Assembly (NCBI RefSeq): GCF_900091525.1
Contig: NZ_FMCU01000006.1
Span: 248,001 to 312,000, forward strand
From: Micromonospora matsumotoense
Lineage (GTDB): Bacteria; Actinomycetota; Actinomycetes; Mycobacteriales; Micromonosporaceae
Direction of reading: 5' to 3'
DNA length: 64,000 nt
A model generated the notes under the pieces. It did not search any database. It worked only from the letters and a program-made list of their open reading frames with translations, and was not told the DNA's origin. Below, piece by piece: positions 56,833 to 64,000 of the stretch (positions are counted from its first letter, which is position 1; every line of letters starts with the position of its first letter). The position numbers and the translations under genes are program-made.

Positions 56833-57333
56833 GTGAGCCTGACCGATGGTGGGGCGGCGGTCTCGGTGGTCGCGGCGATCGCGATCGTCGCCGGGCTGGC
56901 CGGGGTGGTGGTTCCCGGCCTGCCGGCGCTGCCGCTGTGCTGGGGCGGGGTGCTGCTCTGGGCGATCTTCAGCGATGCCGGGCCGGGCCGCTGGGCGGTG
57001 CTCGGCGCGGCCACCGTGGTCGCCGCCGCCGGTGCTGTGATCAAGTATGCCTGGCCGGGGCGCAACCTCAAGCGCACCGGGGTGCCGACGTCGTCGCTGC
57101 TCGTCGGGGGTTTGCTCGGACTGGTCGGGTTCTTCGTCATCCCGGTGATCGGCCTGGTGATCGGCTTCGTCGGCGGGGTGTGGGGGGCCGAGCGGCTGCG
57201 GTTGGGCAGCAACCAGCTCGCCTGGCCGGCGACCGTGCAGGCGTTGAAGGCCGCCGGCCTGTCCATGATGGTGGAGTTCCTGGCCGGCCTGATGATCGCC
57301 GCCCTCTGGGTGGCCGGCCTCCTCTTCACCTGA
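56833..57333 (+). CDS. DUF456 membrane protein
   Basis: A 166-residue membrane protein with four predicted helices. It contains AIAIVAGLAGVVVPGLPALPLCWGGVLLWAI and GGLLGLVGFFVIPVIGLVIGFVGGVWGAERL, the glycine-rich DUF456 pattern. Function is unknown. The GTG at 56833 follows a GGGGGAGAGG site. No obvious partner gene exists; it is followed by two inverted-repeat elements. Confidence 0.88.
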   Translation: MSLTDGGAAVSVVAAIAIVAGLAGVVVPGLPALPLCWGGVLLWAIFSDAGPGRWAVLGAATVVAAAGAVIKYAWPGRNLKRTGVPTSSLLVGGLLGLVGFFVIPVIGLVIGFVGGVWGAERLRLGSNQLAWPATVQALKAAGLSMMVEFLAGLMIAALWVAGLLFT

Positions 57334-57354
57334 CCCGCAGGCCGGGCACCGGCA

Positions 57355-57430
57355 AGATCGACTCACTTGGGCCGATGTTGCGGCATCCGGCCGCCGGGAC
57401 ACCGCAACGTCGACCCAAGCGAGTCGATCA
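57355..57430. repeat. 76-bp inverted-repeat element C
   Basis: Two 34-base arms around 8 bases. The left arm begins AGATCGACTCACTTGGGCC and continues GATGTTGCGGCATCC; the right arm ends AAGCGAGTCGATCA. It is followed by an extra copy of the end motif (GAGTCGATCA, 57435-57444). It is 22 bases past the DUF456 stop. Confidence 0.85.
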
Positions 57431-57467
57431 AGACGAGTCGATCAGGGTGGAGTAGGTCGGGGCGGCA

Positions 57468-57544
57468 AGATTGACTCTTCTGGGTCGACGTTGCGGTGTC
57501 CGTGCGCGGCGGGTACCGCAACATCGACCCAGGCGAGTGGATCA
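57468..57544. repeat. 77-bp inverted-repeat element D
   Basis: A 34-9-34 arrangement beginning AGATTGACTCTTCTGGGTCG, with GACGTTGCGGTGTCC at the inner end, and ending AGTGGATCA. It lies 37 bases from element C in the same orientation family. Confidence 0.85.
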
Positions 57545-57570
57545 AGGCGGCAGTGGATCAGGCGGCAGTG

Positions 57571-57654
57571 GGCAGGGCGGGAGTGGGTGGCAGGGCGGGA
57601 GTGGGTGGCGGGGCAGGAGTGGGTGGCAGGGCGGGAGTGGGTGGCGGGGCGGGA
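57571..57654. repeat. Tandem 18-bp G-rich repeat
   Basis: Four full copies and a partial fifth of GGCAGGGCGGGAGTGGGT, with minor changes. The G-runs could form a G-quadruplex. The remaining 300 bases up to the permease start contain no gene I can support. Confidence 0.75.
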
Positions 57655-57956
57655 CGCCCGTCGGGTACGGCGGGACGCCGTACGTGAGAGAGAGGTGGAC
57701 GCCCCGCACCGCCGTGGTGCCGGGCTCCTGCCGAGCGCCCGGCGTCGGCCCGTCGCGATCGGGCCTGGTCACGGGCTCAAGCATCCGTCGGTGCAGTGCC
57801 CGGGGCAACCTGATTACCGCCGGGCCTGGGCGACGCGATTTAACGAGTTCGGCACCGGCGACGGATTGACCGTGGTGATCGGCGGGACGAGACTCGGGCG
57901 CACTCGCACCGGGATCACCCGGGGCAGTACCGGGTACCACCTCAGGGAGGTGTGCT

Positions 57957-59600
57957 GTGGCCACAACGCCCCCGCCGACCACCGGGCAACCGCCGAGCGC
58001 CGGCACCGGGCAACCGCCGACCGCCGGACCACCGCAGGCGCCGGACGACGACGCCCGACGGCTCGCCGAACTCGGCTACCAGCAGGAGTTGCACCGCAAG
58101 TGGAGCGGCTTCTCCAACTTCGCCATCTCGTTCTCGATCATCTCGATCCTGGCCGGCTGTTTCACCACCTTCGGCCAGGCGTGGAACAACGGCGGGCCGG
58201 TCGCCATCTCCTGGGGCTGGCCGCTGATCTCGCTGTTCATCCTGATCATCGGGTTCTGCCTGGCCGAGCTGGTCTCGGCGTACCCGACCGCCGGGGGGAT
58301 CTACTGGTGGGCGGCGAAGATGGGCAAGCCGGTGCACGGCTGGTTCACCGGCTGGCTCAACCTGATCGGCCTGGTCGCGGTCACCGCGTCGGTGGACTAC
58401 GGCTGTGCCACCTTCCTCAACCTGACCCTGTCGGCGCTCTTCGACGGGTGGGAGGGGACGCTGCGGCAGGCATTCGTCCTGTTCGTGATCATCCTGGCCC
58501 TGCACGGGCTGATCAACATCTTCGGGCACCGGATCATCGACGTACTCCAGAACGTCTCGGTCTGGTGGCACGTGGCCGGCGCCACCGCCGTGGTGGCCAT
58601 CCTGCTGCTGGTGCCGGACGAGCACCAGAGCTTCCAGTTCGTCTTCACCGAGCGGTTCAACAACTCCGGGTTCGGTGACGGCAGCACCGGTGGGTTGACC
58701 TTCTGGTTCTATGTGCTGCCGCTGGGATTCCTGCTCACCCAGTACACGATCACCGGCTTCGACGCCTGCGCGCACGTCTCCGAGGAGACCCGGGGCGCGT
58801 CGCAGGCCGCCGCCCAGGGGCTGTGGCGGTCGATCTTCTATTCGGCGGTGGGCGGCTGGATCCTGCTGCTGGCGTTCCTGTTCGCCGCCACCGACGTGGA
58901 CGCGATCAACGCGGCCGGCGGGTTCTCCGGGGCGATCTTCGAATCCGCGTTGACCCCGTTCTTCTTCAAGACGGTCATCATCATCTCCACCATCGGGCAG
59001 TTCTTCTGCGGGATGAGCTGCGTGACCTCGATGAGCCGGATGGCGTACGCGTTCAGCCGGGACCGCGCGGTGCCCGGCTGGCGGCTCTGGTCCAAGGTCG
59101 ACCGTAACGGCACCCCGGCCAACGCGATCATCGGGGCGACGCTGGCCGGCCTGGTGCTCACCCTGCCGGCGCTCTACCAGAGCGACGGTGTCCCGGTCGC
59201 CTTCTACGCGGTGGTGTCGGTGGCGGTGATCGGCCTCTACCTGTCCTTCGTCATCCCGATCGCGCTGCGGCTGCGCCTCGGCGACCGGTTCGAGCCGGGG
59301 CCGTGGACGCTCGGGCGCAAGTACAAGTTGTTCGGCTGGATCGCGGTGGTCGAGATCGTGATCATCTCGGTCTACTTCGTGCTGCCGATCGTGCCGGCCG
59401 GGGTGCCCGGCAACGACGGGTTCAGCTGGTCGGCGGTGAACTACGCGCCGCTGGCCGTCGGCGGGGTGCTGCTCGGGGTGGGCATCTGGTGGTACGCCTC
59501 GGCCCGGAAGTGGTTCACCGGCCCGCGCCGGACCGTCGACGTACCCGGGTCGGGGGCGCATGCGGCGGCGGACGCCGCGCGGGCCGACGGACCGGCCTGA
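57957..59600 (+). CDS. APC-family amino acid/amine permease
   Basis: A 547-residue permease with 12 predicted helices. After a 35-residue Pro/Gly-rich N-terminus it has WSGFSNFAISFSIISILAGCFTTFGQAWNNGGPVAISWGWPLIS and LAELVSAYPTAGGIYWWAAKM, typical of the amino acid/choline/GABA-type permeases (TC 2.A.3.4). QYTITGFDACAHVSEETRGAS is another hallmark. Its position before a glutamine-synthetase-like ligase and an aldehyde dehydrogenase suggests uptake of an amine or amino alcohol (inference). The GTG at 57957 follows AGGGAGG. Confidence 0.93.
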   Translation: MATTPPPTTGQPPSAGTGQPPTAGPPQAPDDDARRLAELGYQQELHRKWSGFSNFAISFSIISILAGCFTTFGQAWNNGGPVAISWGWPLISLFILIIGFCLAELVSAYPTAGGIYWWAAKMGKPVHGWFTGWLNLIGLVAVTASVDYGCATFLNLTLSALFDGWEGTLRQAFVLFVIILALHGLINIFGHRIIDVLQNVSVWWHVAGATAVVAILLLVPDEHQSFQFVFTERFNNSGFGDGSTGGLTFWFYVLPLGFLLTQYTITGFDACAHVSEETRGASQAAAQGLWRSIFYSAVGGWILLLAFLFAATDVDAINAAGGFSGAIFESALTPFFFKTVIIISTIGQFFCGMSCVTSMSRMAYAFSRDRAVPGWRLWSKVDRNGTPANAIIGATLAGLVLTLPALYQSDGVPVAFYAVVSVAVIGLYLSFVIPIALRLRLGDRFEPGPWTLGRKYKLFGWIAVVEIVIISVYFVLPIVPAGVPGNDGFSWSAVNYAPLAVGGVLLGVGIWWYASARKWFTGPRRTVDVPGSGAHAAADAARADGPA

Positions 59601-59716
59601 CCGCGAACGTCCCGGTCGCCGACGGTACGGAGCGGCAGCCCCTGGTGGAGCCCTGCGGGTTCCGGCCAGGGGCTGCCCGGTTGCCGGCGGACGTCCCGTC
59701 GGCGCGGGTCAGGATG

Positions 59717-60310
59717 TCAGAGATAGATGCTGTTGCTGAAGGTGAGCGGAATGAAGGTGGTCGGGCCGCCGTAGCTCCAGGTGATGAAGGCGTCCGCGCC
59801 CGTTTTGTATTCGCCGCTCGACCGGGGGTACTCGGTGTCCGCGGTCGTGGTGGTGGTGCTGTAGTTCGTGTAGGTGTTGTAGGTGACCTGGGTGCCGTAG
59901 CGGAACAGGGCGACCTCGACCTGGGCCGCGTAGACGGGGTAGGTGCACCGGACCGTCGCGAGGCCCTCCTCACCGCCACCGTACGGGCCGCCGTAGTAGA
60001 CGAACGGGGTGCTCGGGGTCAGCGTGCAGGTGACGGTGATGGAACCGACGGTCCCCGTCACGGAGGTCGAGGCGAGGGTGCCGTAGGAACCCGCCGACGG
60101 GCCGGTGGCCCCGGCGGAGAGCGGAGCGAGGCGGCCGGCCGTCGCGCCGCCGGTGGCGGACGATCCCGCCGAGGGCTTCGCGGCGTCGGCCCCGGCGGCG
60201 CGGGGTGCCGCCTGGGTCGGGCTGGCCACCGCGAGCAGCGCGGCGGAAACGGCGATCGCCACCAGGGCGGCGAGGGCCCGGGGCTTTCCACTCAGACGTA
60301 CTCTCGTCAT
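59717..60310 (-). CDS. Secreted protein of unknown function
   Basis: A 197-residue exported protein. The signal peptide (MTRVRLSGKPRALAALVAIAVSAALLAVASPTQA) is followed by a low-complexity Ala/Gly/Ser segment to about residue 75. The mature region has TVTCTLTPSTPFVYYGGPYGGGEEGLATVRCTYPVYAAQVEVALFRYG, with two Cys that could form a disulfide and a Thr/Tyr-rich strand region. An immunoglobulin-like beta-sandwich is plausible but not shown. The ATG at 60310 follows GAAGGA. It interrupts the surrounding amine-utilisation genes on the opposite strand. Confidence 0.75.
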   Translation of the reverse strand: MTRVRLSGKPRALAALVAIAVSAALLAVASPTQAAPRAAGADAAKPSAGSSATGGATAGRLAPLSAGATGPSAGSYGTLASTSVTGTVGSITVTCTLTPSTPFVYYGGPYGGGEEGLATVRCTYPVYAAQVEVALFRYGTQVTYNTYTNYSTTTTTADTEYPRSSGEYKTGADAFITWSYGGPTTFIPLTFSNSIYL

Positions 60311-60873
60311 TTTGCGTCCTTCGGTGCGTCGTGATGGAGCAGTTCGGGCATTTCTGGGCCGGCCGGCCGGGTGCGACCAATTCGGCCGGACATCCGCTCT
60401 CCGTTGACGTGGTCGACGCATTTCGCGCGAATACGCAGATGGTCATCGGAAAAGCGGGCTTGTGGGTCGACCGGTAATGTGCCGTGCGTCGCACCCGATC
60501 GAATCCGAGTCTGGCAAGGGTTCAACTTCCGTGCAAGGTGGCTGCGCGATTACCGATCCGAGTGCCGGGTATTTGTCCGAACGGATGAGCAGGGTGTCGT
60601 GTCGCACCTTTCCCGCGCTTGGGAAAAGCGTTTCCGTTGTGGTGCGCACGACAATTCCCGCTCGTCTCGCGCGGGGAGCCGCGTCCAGTCCCGCGTCGGC
60701 GTCCGGGCGCGGCGAACCATCGCGGGGCGGGTTCGGCACGGCGGGCCGGGCGGCCGGGGACGGCCCCGGGCCGGGTCGGTGCGCCCGAAGGTGGTGGGTT
60801 TGCCGGGACGCCCGAACGGGGCATTGACGGTGATCCGCTAGGCCCGGTAGACCTTGGTGATGGAGGCGCACGG
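60311..60873. other. Divergent regulatory region between secreted protein and ligase genes
   Basis: About 560 bases. The left 300 bases are AT-richer than the average here and probably hold the minus-strand promoter. GGAAAAGCGTTTCC (60622-60635) is a near-palindrome like the LacI-type site upstream of the pectate lyase, with a slightly shifted centre. TAGACC near 60848 could be a -10 for the ligase. A five-codon frame (ATG 60859) ends in the TGA that overlaps the ligase ATG. Confidence 0.35.
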
Positions 60874-62238
60874 ATGAGGAAAGCCCCGCTCACGTTGGAA
60901 CAGCTCCGGGTCGCCGTCGCCGAGGGCGAGATCGACACGGTGGTGCTCGCCCTGACCGACATGCAGGGCCGCCTCCAGGGCAAACGGTTCCACGCCCCGT
61001 TCTTCCTCGACCAGGTGGTGGCCAACGGCAGCGAGGGCTGCAACTACCTGCTCGCCGTGGACGTCGACATGAACACCGTCGACGGCTACGCGATGTCGAG
61101 CTGGGAACGCGGCTACGGCGACTTCGCCATGCGCCCCGACCTGTCCACCCTGCGCCGGATGCCCTGGCAGCCGGGCAGCGTCCTGCTCCTGGCCGACCTG
61201 GAGTGGCTGGACGGCTCCGGCCCGGTGGTCGCCTCGCCCCGGCAGATCCTGCGCCGGCAGCTCGACCGGCTGGCCGACCACGGGCTCACCGGGTACGCCG
61301 GCACCGAGCTGGAGTTCGTCCTCTACCGCGACTCGTACGAGGAGGCCTGGCAGCGCGGCTACCGCGACCTCACCCCGGCCAACCAGTACAACGTCGACTA
61401 CTCGCTGCTCGGCACCGCCCGGGTGGAGCCGCTGCTGCGCCGCATCCGCACCGAGATGGCCGGCGCGGGGCTCACCCCGGAGAGCGCCAAGGGCGAGTGC
61501 AACCTCGGCCAGCACGAGATCGCCTTCCGCTACGACGAGGCGGTGGCCTGCGCCGACCACCACGTGATCTACAAGAACGGGGCCAAGGAGATCGCCGCCC
61601 AGGAGGGTGTGTCGATCACCTTCATGGCCAAGCCGAACGCCCGGGAGGGCAACTCCTGCCACATCCACTTCTCGCTGCGTGACGTCGACGGCCGCTCGGC
61701 GATGCTCGGCGACGGGCCGGCGCAGCTCAGCGTGACCGGCCAGCGGGTGCTGGCCGGGCTGCTCGCCACCATGCGCGAGATGAGCCTGCTCTTCGCCCCG
61801 AACATCAACTCCTACAAGCGTTACCAGCCCGGCTCGTTCGCGCCGACCGCGCTGCGCTGGGGCACCGACAACCGCACCTGCGCGCTGCGGCTGGTCGGCC
61901 ACGGGCAGGGCATGCGGGTGGAGAACCGGGTGCCCGGCGCGGACGTCAACCCGTACCTGGCGATCGCCGCCCTGGTCGCCGGGGCGGTGCACGGCATCGA
62001 GCAGGAGCTGGAGCTGGCCGACGAGTGCACCGGCAACGCCTACGACGACCCGACCGCCGAACGGGTCCCGGCCACCCTCCGCGACGCGCTGACCCTCTGG
62101 GAGGGCTCCGAGACCGCCCGGACGGCCTTCGGCCCCGAGGTGCACGCCCACTACGCCAACATGGCCCGGATCGAGCTGGCCGCCTTCGACGCCGCCGTCA
62201 CCGACTGGGAACTGACCCGGGGTTTCGAACGGCTCTGA
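60874..62238 (+). CDS. Glutamine-synthetase-like gamma-glutamyl-amine ligase
   Basis: A 454-residue member of the glutamine synthetase fold. Metal and ATP site residues are visible in AGTELEFVLY, CNLGQHEIAFRYDEA, GNSCHIHFSL and NSYKRYQPGSFAPTALRWGTDNRTCALR. It lacks the NLYDLP-type adenylylation Tyr loop of true GSI and has ECTGNAYDDPTAERVP at that position. With the adjoining aldehyde dehydrogenase, SDR and permease it best matches the Streptomyces GlnA3/GlnA4-type ligases that gamma-glutamylate polyamines or ethanolamine. That activity is inferred. The ATG at 60874 follows GGAGG. Confidence 0.88.
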   Translation: MRKAPLTLEQLRVAVAEGEIDTVVLALTDMQGRLQGKRFHAPFFLDQVVANGSEGCNYLLAVDVDMNTVDGYAMSSWERGYGDFAMRPDLSTLRRMPWQPGSVLLLADLEWLDGSGPVVASPRQILRRQLDRLADHGLTGYAGTELEFVLYRDSYEEAWQRGYRDLTPANQYNVDYSLLGTARVEPLLRRIRTEMAGAGLTPESAKGECNLGQHEIAFRYDEAVACADHHVIYKNGAKEIAAQEGVSITFMAKPNAREGNSCHIHFSLRDVDGRSAMLGDGPAQLSVTGQRVLAGLLATMREMSLLFAPNINSYKRYQPGSFAPTALRWGTDNRTCALRLVGHGQGMRVENRVPGADVNPYLAIAALVAGAVHGIEQELELADECTGNAYDDPTAERVPATLRDALTLWEGSETARTAFGPEVHAHYANMARIELAAFDAAVTDWELTRGFERL

Positions 62239-62323
62239 CCCCTGCCGCGTCCGCAGCCGCCGTGCGATCGTGGTGCGGGGCCGGACGCCGGGGCTCCGGG
62301 ACCGACGAGGAAGGGCGGACGCG

Positions 62324-63679
62324 GTGACGCAGGTGCTCGATCCGGCCAGCGGGACGGTGGTCGCGGAGGTGCCGGCGACCGGGCCGGGGGAGGTGGACGC
62401 CGCGATCGCGCGGGCGGCCGCCGCGTTCGAGACGTGGCGGCAGGTCGCGCCCGGGGACCGGGGACGCCTCCTGCGGCGGTTCGCCGCGCTGGTCGACACC
62501 CACCGCGAGGAGTTGGCGCAGCTGGAGGTGCGCAACGCGGGGCACACCATCGGCAACGCGCGCTGGGAGGCGGGCAACGTCCGCGACGTGCTCGACTACT
62601 ACGCGGGGGCGCCGGAGCGGCTGACCGGGCAGCAGATCCCGGTGCCCGGCGGCTGGGACGTCACGTTCCACGAGCCGCTCGGTGTGGTCGGGGTGATCGT
62701 GCCGTGGAACTTCCCGATGCCGATCGCCGGCTGGGGTTTCGCCCCGGCGCTGGCCGCCGGCAACACGGTGCTGCTCAAGCCCGCCGAGCTGACCCCGCTG
62801 ACCGCGCTGCGGCTGGCCGAGCTGGGGTTGGCCGCCGGCCTGCCGGAAGGGGTGTTCACCGTGCTGCCCGGCCGGGGGGACGTGGTCGGCGAGCGCTTCG
62901 TCACCCACCCGGCCGTCCGCAAGGTCTGCTTCACCGGCTCCACCGAGGTCGGCACCCGGATCATGGCCGGCTGCGCCGCCCAGGTGAAGCGGGTCACCCT
63001 GGAGCTGGGCGGCAAGAGCGCCAACCTGGTCTTCGCCGACGCCGACTTGGAAAAGGCGGCGGCCACCGCGCCGTACGCGGTGTTCGACAACGCCGGCCAG
63101 GACTGCTGCGCCCGCTCCCGCATCCTGGTGCAGCGCCCGGTCTACGACCGGTTCCTGGAACTGCTCGAACCGGCGGTACGGGCGTTCCGGGTGGAGGACC
63201 CGGCCGCCGAGACCGCCGAGATGGGCCCGCTGATCTCCGCCGCCCACCGGGACCGGGTCGCCGGCTACCTCGACGGCGCGACGGTCGCCTTCACCGGCGC
63301 CCGCCCCGACGGCCCCGGCTTCTGGCACGCCCCGACGGTGCTGCTCGCCGACTCCCCGGCCGACCGGCACTGGCGGGAGGAGATCTTCGGGCCGGTCGTC
63401 TCGGTGCTCCCGTTCGACGACGAGGCCGATGCGGTCCGGCTCGCCAACGACACCGAGTACGGCCTGTCCGGCTCGATCTGGACCCGGGACGTCGGGCGGG
63501 CGCTGCGGCTGGCCCGCGCGGTGGAGGCGGGCAACCTGAGCGTCAACTCGCACTCCTCGGTGCGCTACTGGACCCCGTTCGGTGGGATGAAACGTTCCGG
63601 GCTCGGCCGTGAGCTGGGACCGGACGCGTTGCACGCCTTCACCGACGTCAAGAACGTCTTCATCAGCACAGAGGAGTGA
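62324..63679 (+). CDS. Aldehyde dehydrogenase
   Basis: A 451-residue NAD(P)-dependent aldehyde dehydrogenase. PWNFPMPIAGWGFAPALAAGNTVLLKPAE binds the cofactor, the general-base Glu is in TLELGGKSANLVF, and the nucleophilic Cys is in FDNAGQDCCARSRI. EEIFGPVVSVLPF and PFGGMKRSGLGRELG complete the family pattern. In context it may oxidise the aldehyde from a gamma-glutamylated amine. The GTG at 62324 follows a GAGGAAGGG site. It lies 85 bases after the ligase gene and just before the SDR gene. Confidence 0.94.
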   Translation: MTQVLDPASGTVVAEVPATGPGEVDAAIARAAAAFETWRQVAPGDRGRLLRRFAALVDTHREELAQLEVRNAGHTIGNARWEAGNVRDVLDYYAGAPERLTGQQIPVPGGWDVTFHEPLGVVGVIVPWNFPMPIAGWGFAPALAAGNTVLLKPAELTPLTALRLAELGLAAGLPEGVFTVLPGRGDVVGERFVTHPAVRKVCFTGSTEVGTRIMAGCAAQVKRVTLELGGKSANLVFADADLEKAAATAPYAVFDNAGQDCCARSRILVQRPVYDRFLELLEPAVRAFRVEDPAAETAEMGPLISAAHRDRVAGYLDGATVAFTGARPDGPGFWHAPTVLLADSPADRHWREEIFGPVVSVLPFDDEADAVRLANDTEYGLSGSIWTRDVGRALRLARAVEAGNLSVNSHSSVRYWTPFGGMKRSGLGRELGPDALHAFTDVKNVFISTEE

Positions 63680-63684
63680 GGCGC

Positions 63685-64000
63685 GTGCAGGGTCGGCTAC
63701 AGGACCGGGTCGCCGTGGTGACCGGGGCGGGCAGCGGGATCGGGTTGGCCACCGTGCGGCGGTTCGCCGCCGAGGGGGCCCGGGTGGTCTGCGTCGACAT
63801 CGACGACGAGGCCGGCGGGCGGGTCGCCGAGGAGGTCGGCGGGGAGTACGTCCACACCGACGTGGCCGACGAGGCGGCCGTGCGGAGCCTCTTCGACGGG
63901 GTCGCCGAGCGGCACGGCCGGGTCGACGTGGCGTTCAACAACGCGGGCATCTCCCCGCCCGACGACGACTCGATCCTCGACACCGGCCTGGACGCCTGGG
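63685..64000 (+). CDS. Short-chain dehydrogenase/reductase (partial, 3' end outside window)
   Basis: The first 105 residues of an SDR. It has the NAD(P)-binding VAVVTGAGSGIGLATVRRFAAEGARVVCVDID (TGxxxGxG; the Asp favours NAD) and VDVAFNNAGISPP (NNAG). The catalytic Tyr-Lys lies beyond the window. The GTG at 63685 has GAGGAG eight bases upstream; a GTG at 63676 overlapping the dehydrogenase stop is possible. It may oxidise or reduce an intermediate of the amine pathway. Confidence 0.9.
   Translation, partial: MQGRLQDRVAVVTGAGSGIGLATVRRFAAEGARVVCVDIDDEAGGRVAEEVGGEYVHTDVADEAAVRSLFDGVAERHGRVDVAFNNAGISPPDDDSILDTGLDAW

Noticed and set aside
57471..58678. Plus-strand frame with VAGREWVAGQEW repeats before the permease
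   Set aside because: The repeat peptide arises from the 18-bp minisatellite, and the remainder is a shifted reading of the permease. There is no ribosome site.

Overview
The window is very GC-rich, densely coded chromosomal DNA with many GTG starts. Its gene order (rimM-trmD-rplS-lepB-lepB-rnhB-DUF2469, yraN-comM-dprA, rpsB-tsf-pyrH-frr-cdsA-rlmN, dxr-rip-ispG-GNAT) is typical of Actinobacteria. The DUF397/XRE pair, the DUF574 methyltransferase, the DivIVA-like protein, and sequence style point to Micromonosporaceae (Micromonospora or a close relative). This assignment is inferred from content, not from a database search.

Layout. 1-4.9 kb: translation and secretion housekeeping genes (rimM end, trmD, rplS, two tandem signal peptidases, NUDIX, rnhB, DUF2469). 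4.9-14.4 kb: mostly minus-strand genes (sulfite-oxidase-like enzyme, class V aminotransferase, xerC, a serine hydrolase lipoprotein, dprA-comM-yraN), with an M23 protein on the plus strand. 14.6-24 kb: a repeat-bearing membrane protein, then rpsB with a structured leader, tsf, pyrH, frr, cdsA, rlmN and a DivIVA-type protein. 24.5-33 kb: accessory metabolism and membrane proteins (MBL-Rieske fusion, TMEM175-type channel, FAD oxidoreductase, MMPL transporter overlapping a YihY gene, GNAT). 33-38 kb: a pectate lyase behind a LacI-type operator, then a module of two frameshifted small genes and an XRE/DUF397 pair bracketed by two related 77-bp inverted-repeat elements, then a Uma2 protein. 38-43.3 kb: MEP isoprenoid genes dxr and ispG around the site-2 protease, with a PadR gene between ispG and a DUF4081 acetyltransferase. 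43.4-57.3 kb: a fused double ABC exporter, Old Yellow Enzyme, dicarboxylate symporter, DUF998, glutathionyl-hydroquinone-reductase-like protein, thiolase, methyltransferase, GGDEF-EAL protein and DUF456. 57.9-64 kb: an amine-utilisation-like set (APC permease, glutamine-synthetase-like ligase, aldehyde dehydrogenase, SDR start) interrupted by a secreted protein on the other strand.

The most interesting features lie outside ordinary genes. (i) Four 76-77 bp intergenic inverted repeats share one consensus with two 34-nt arms; two of them flank the decaying XRE module and two are in tandem. A fifth, unrelated element has perfect 26-bp arms. (ii) Two DnaA-box-like pairs have identical 19-bp spacing. 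(iii) A recurring architecture places a -10 hexamer six to eight bases before the start codon, implying many leaderless mRNAs. (iv) The rpsB leader can pair with sequence just before its ribosome binding site. (v) Two convergent genes overlap by 304 bp in antisense coding tails. (vi) One protein joins a metallo-beta-lactamase domain to a C-terminal Rieske centre. I found no tRNA, rRNA, CRISPR array, transposase, prophage or biosynthetic gene cluster.
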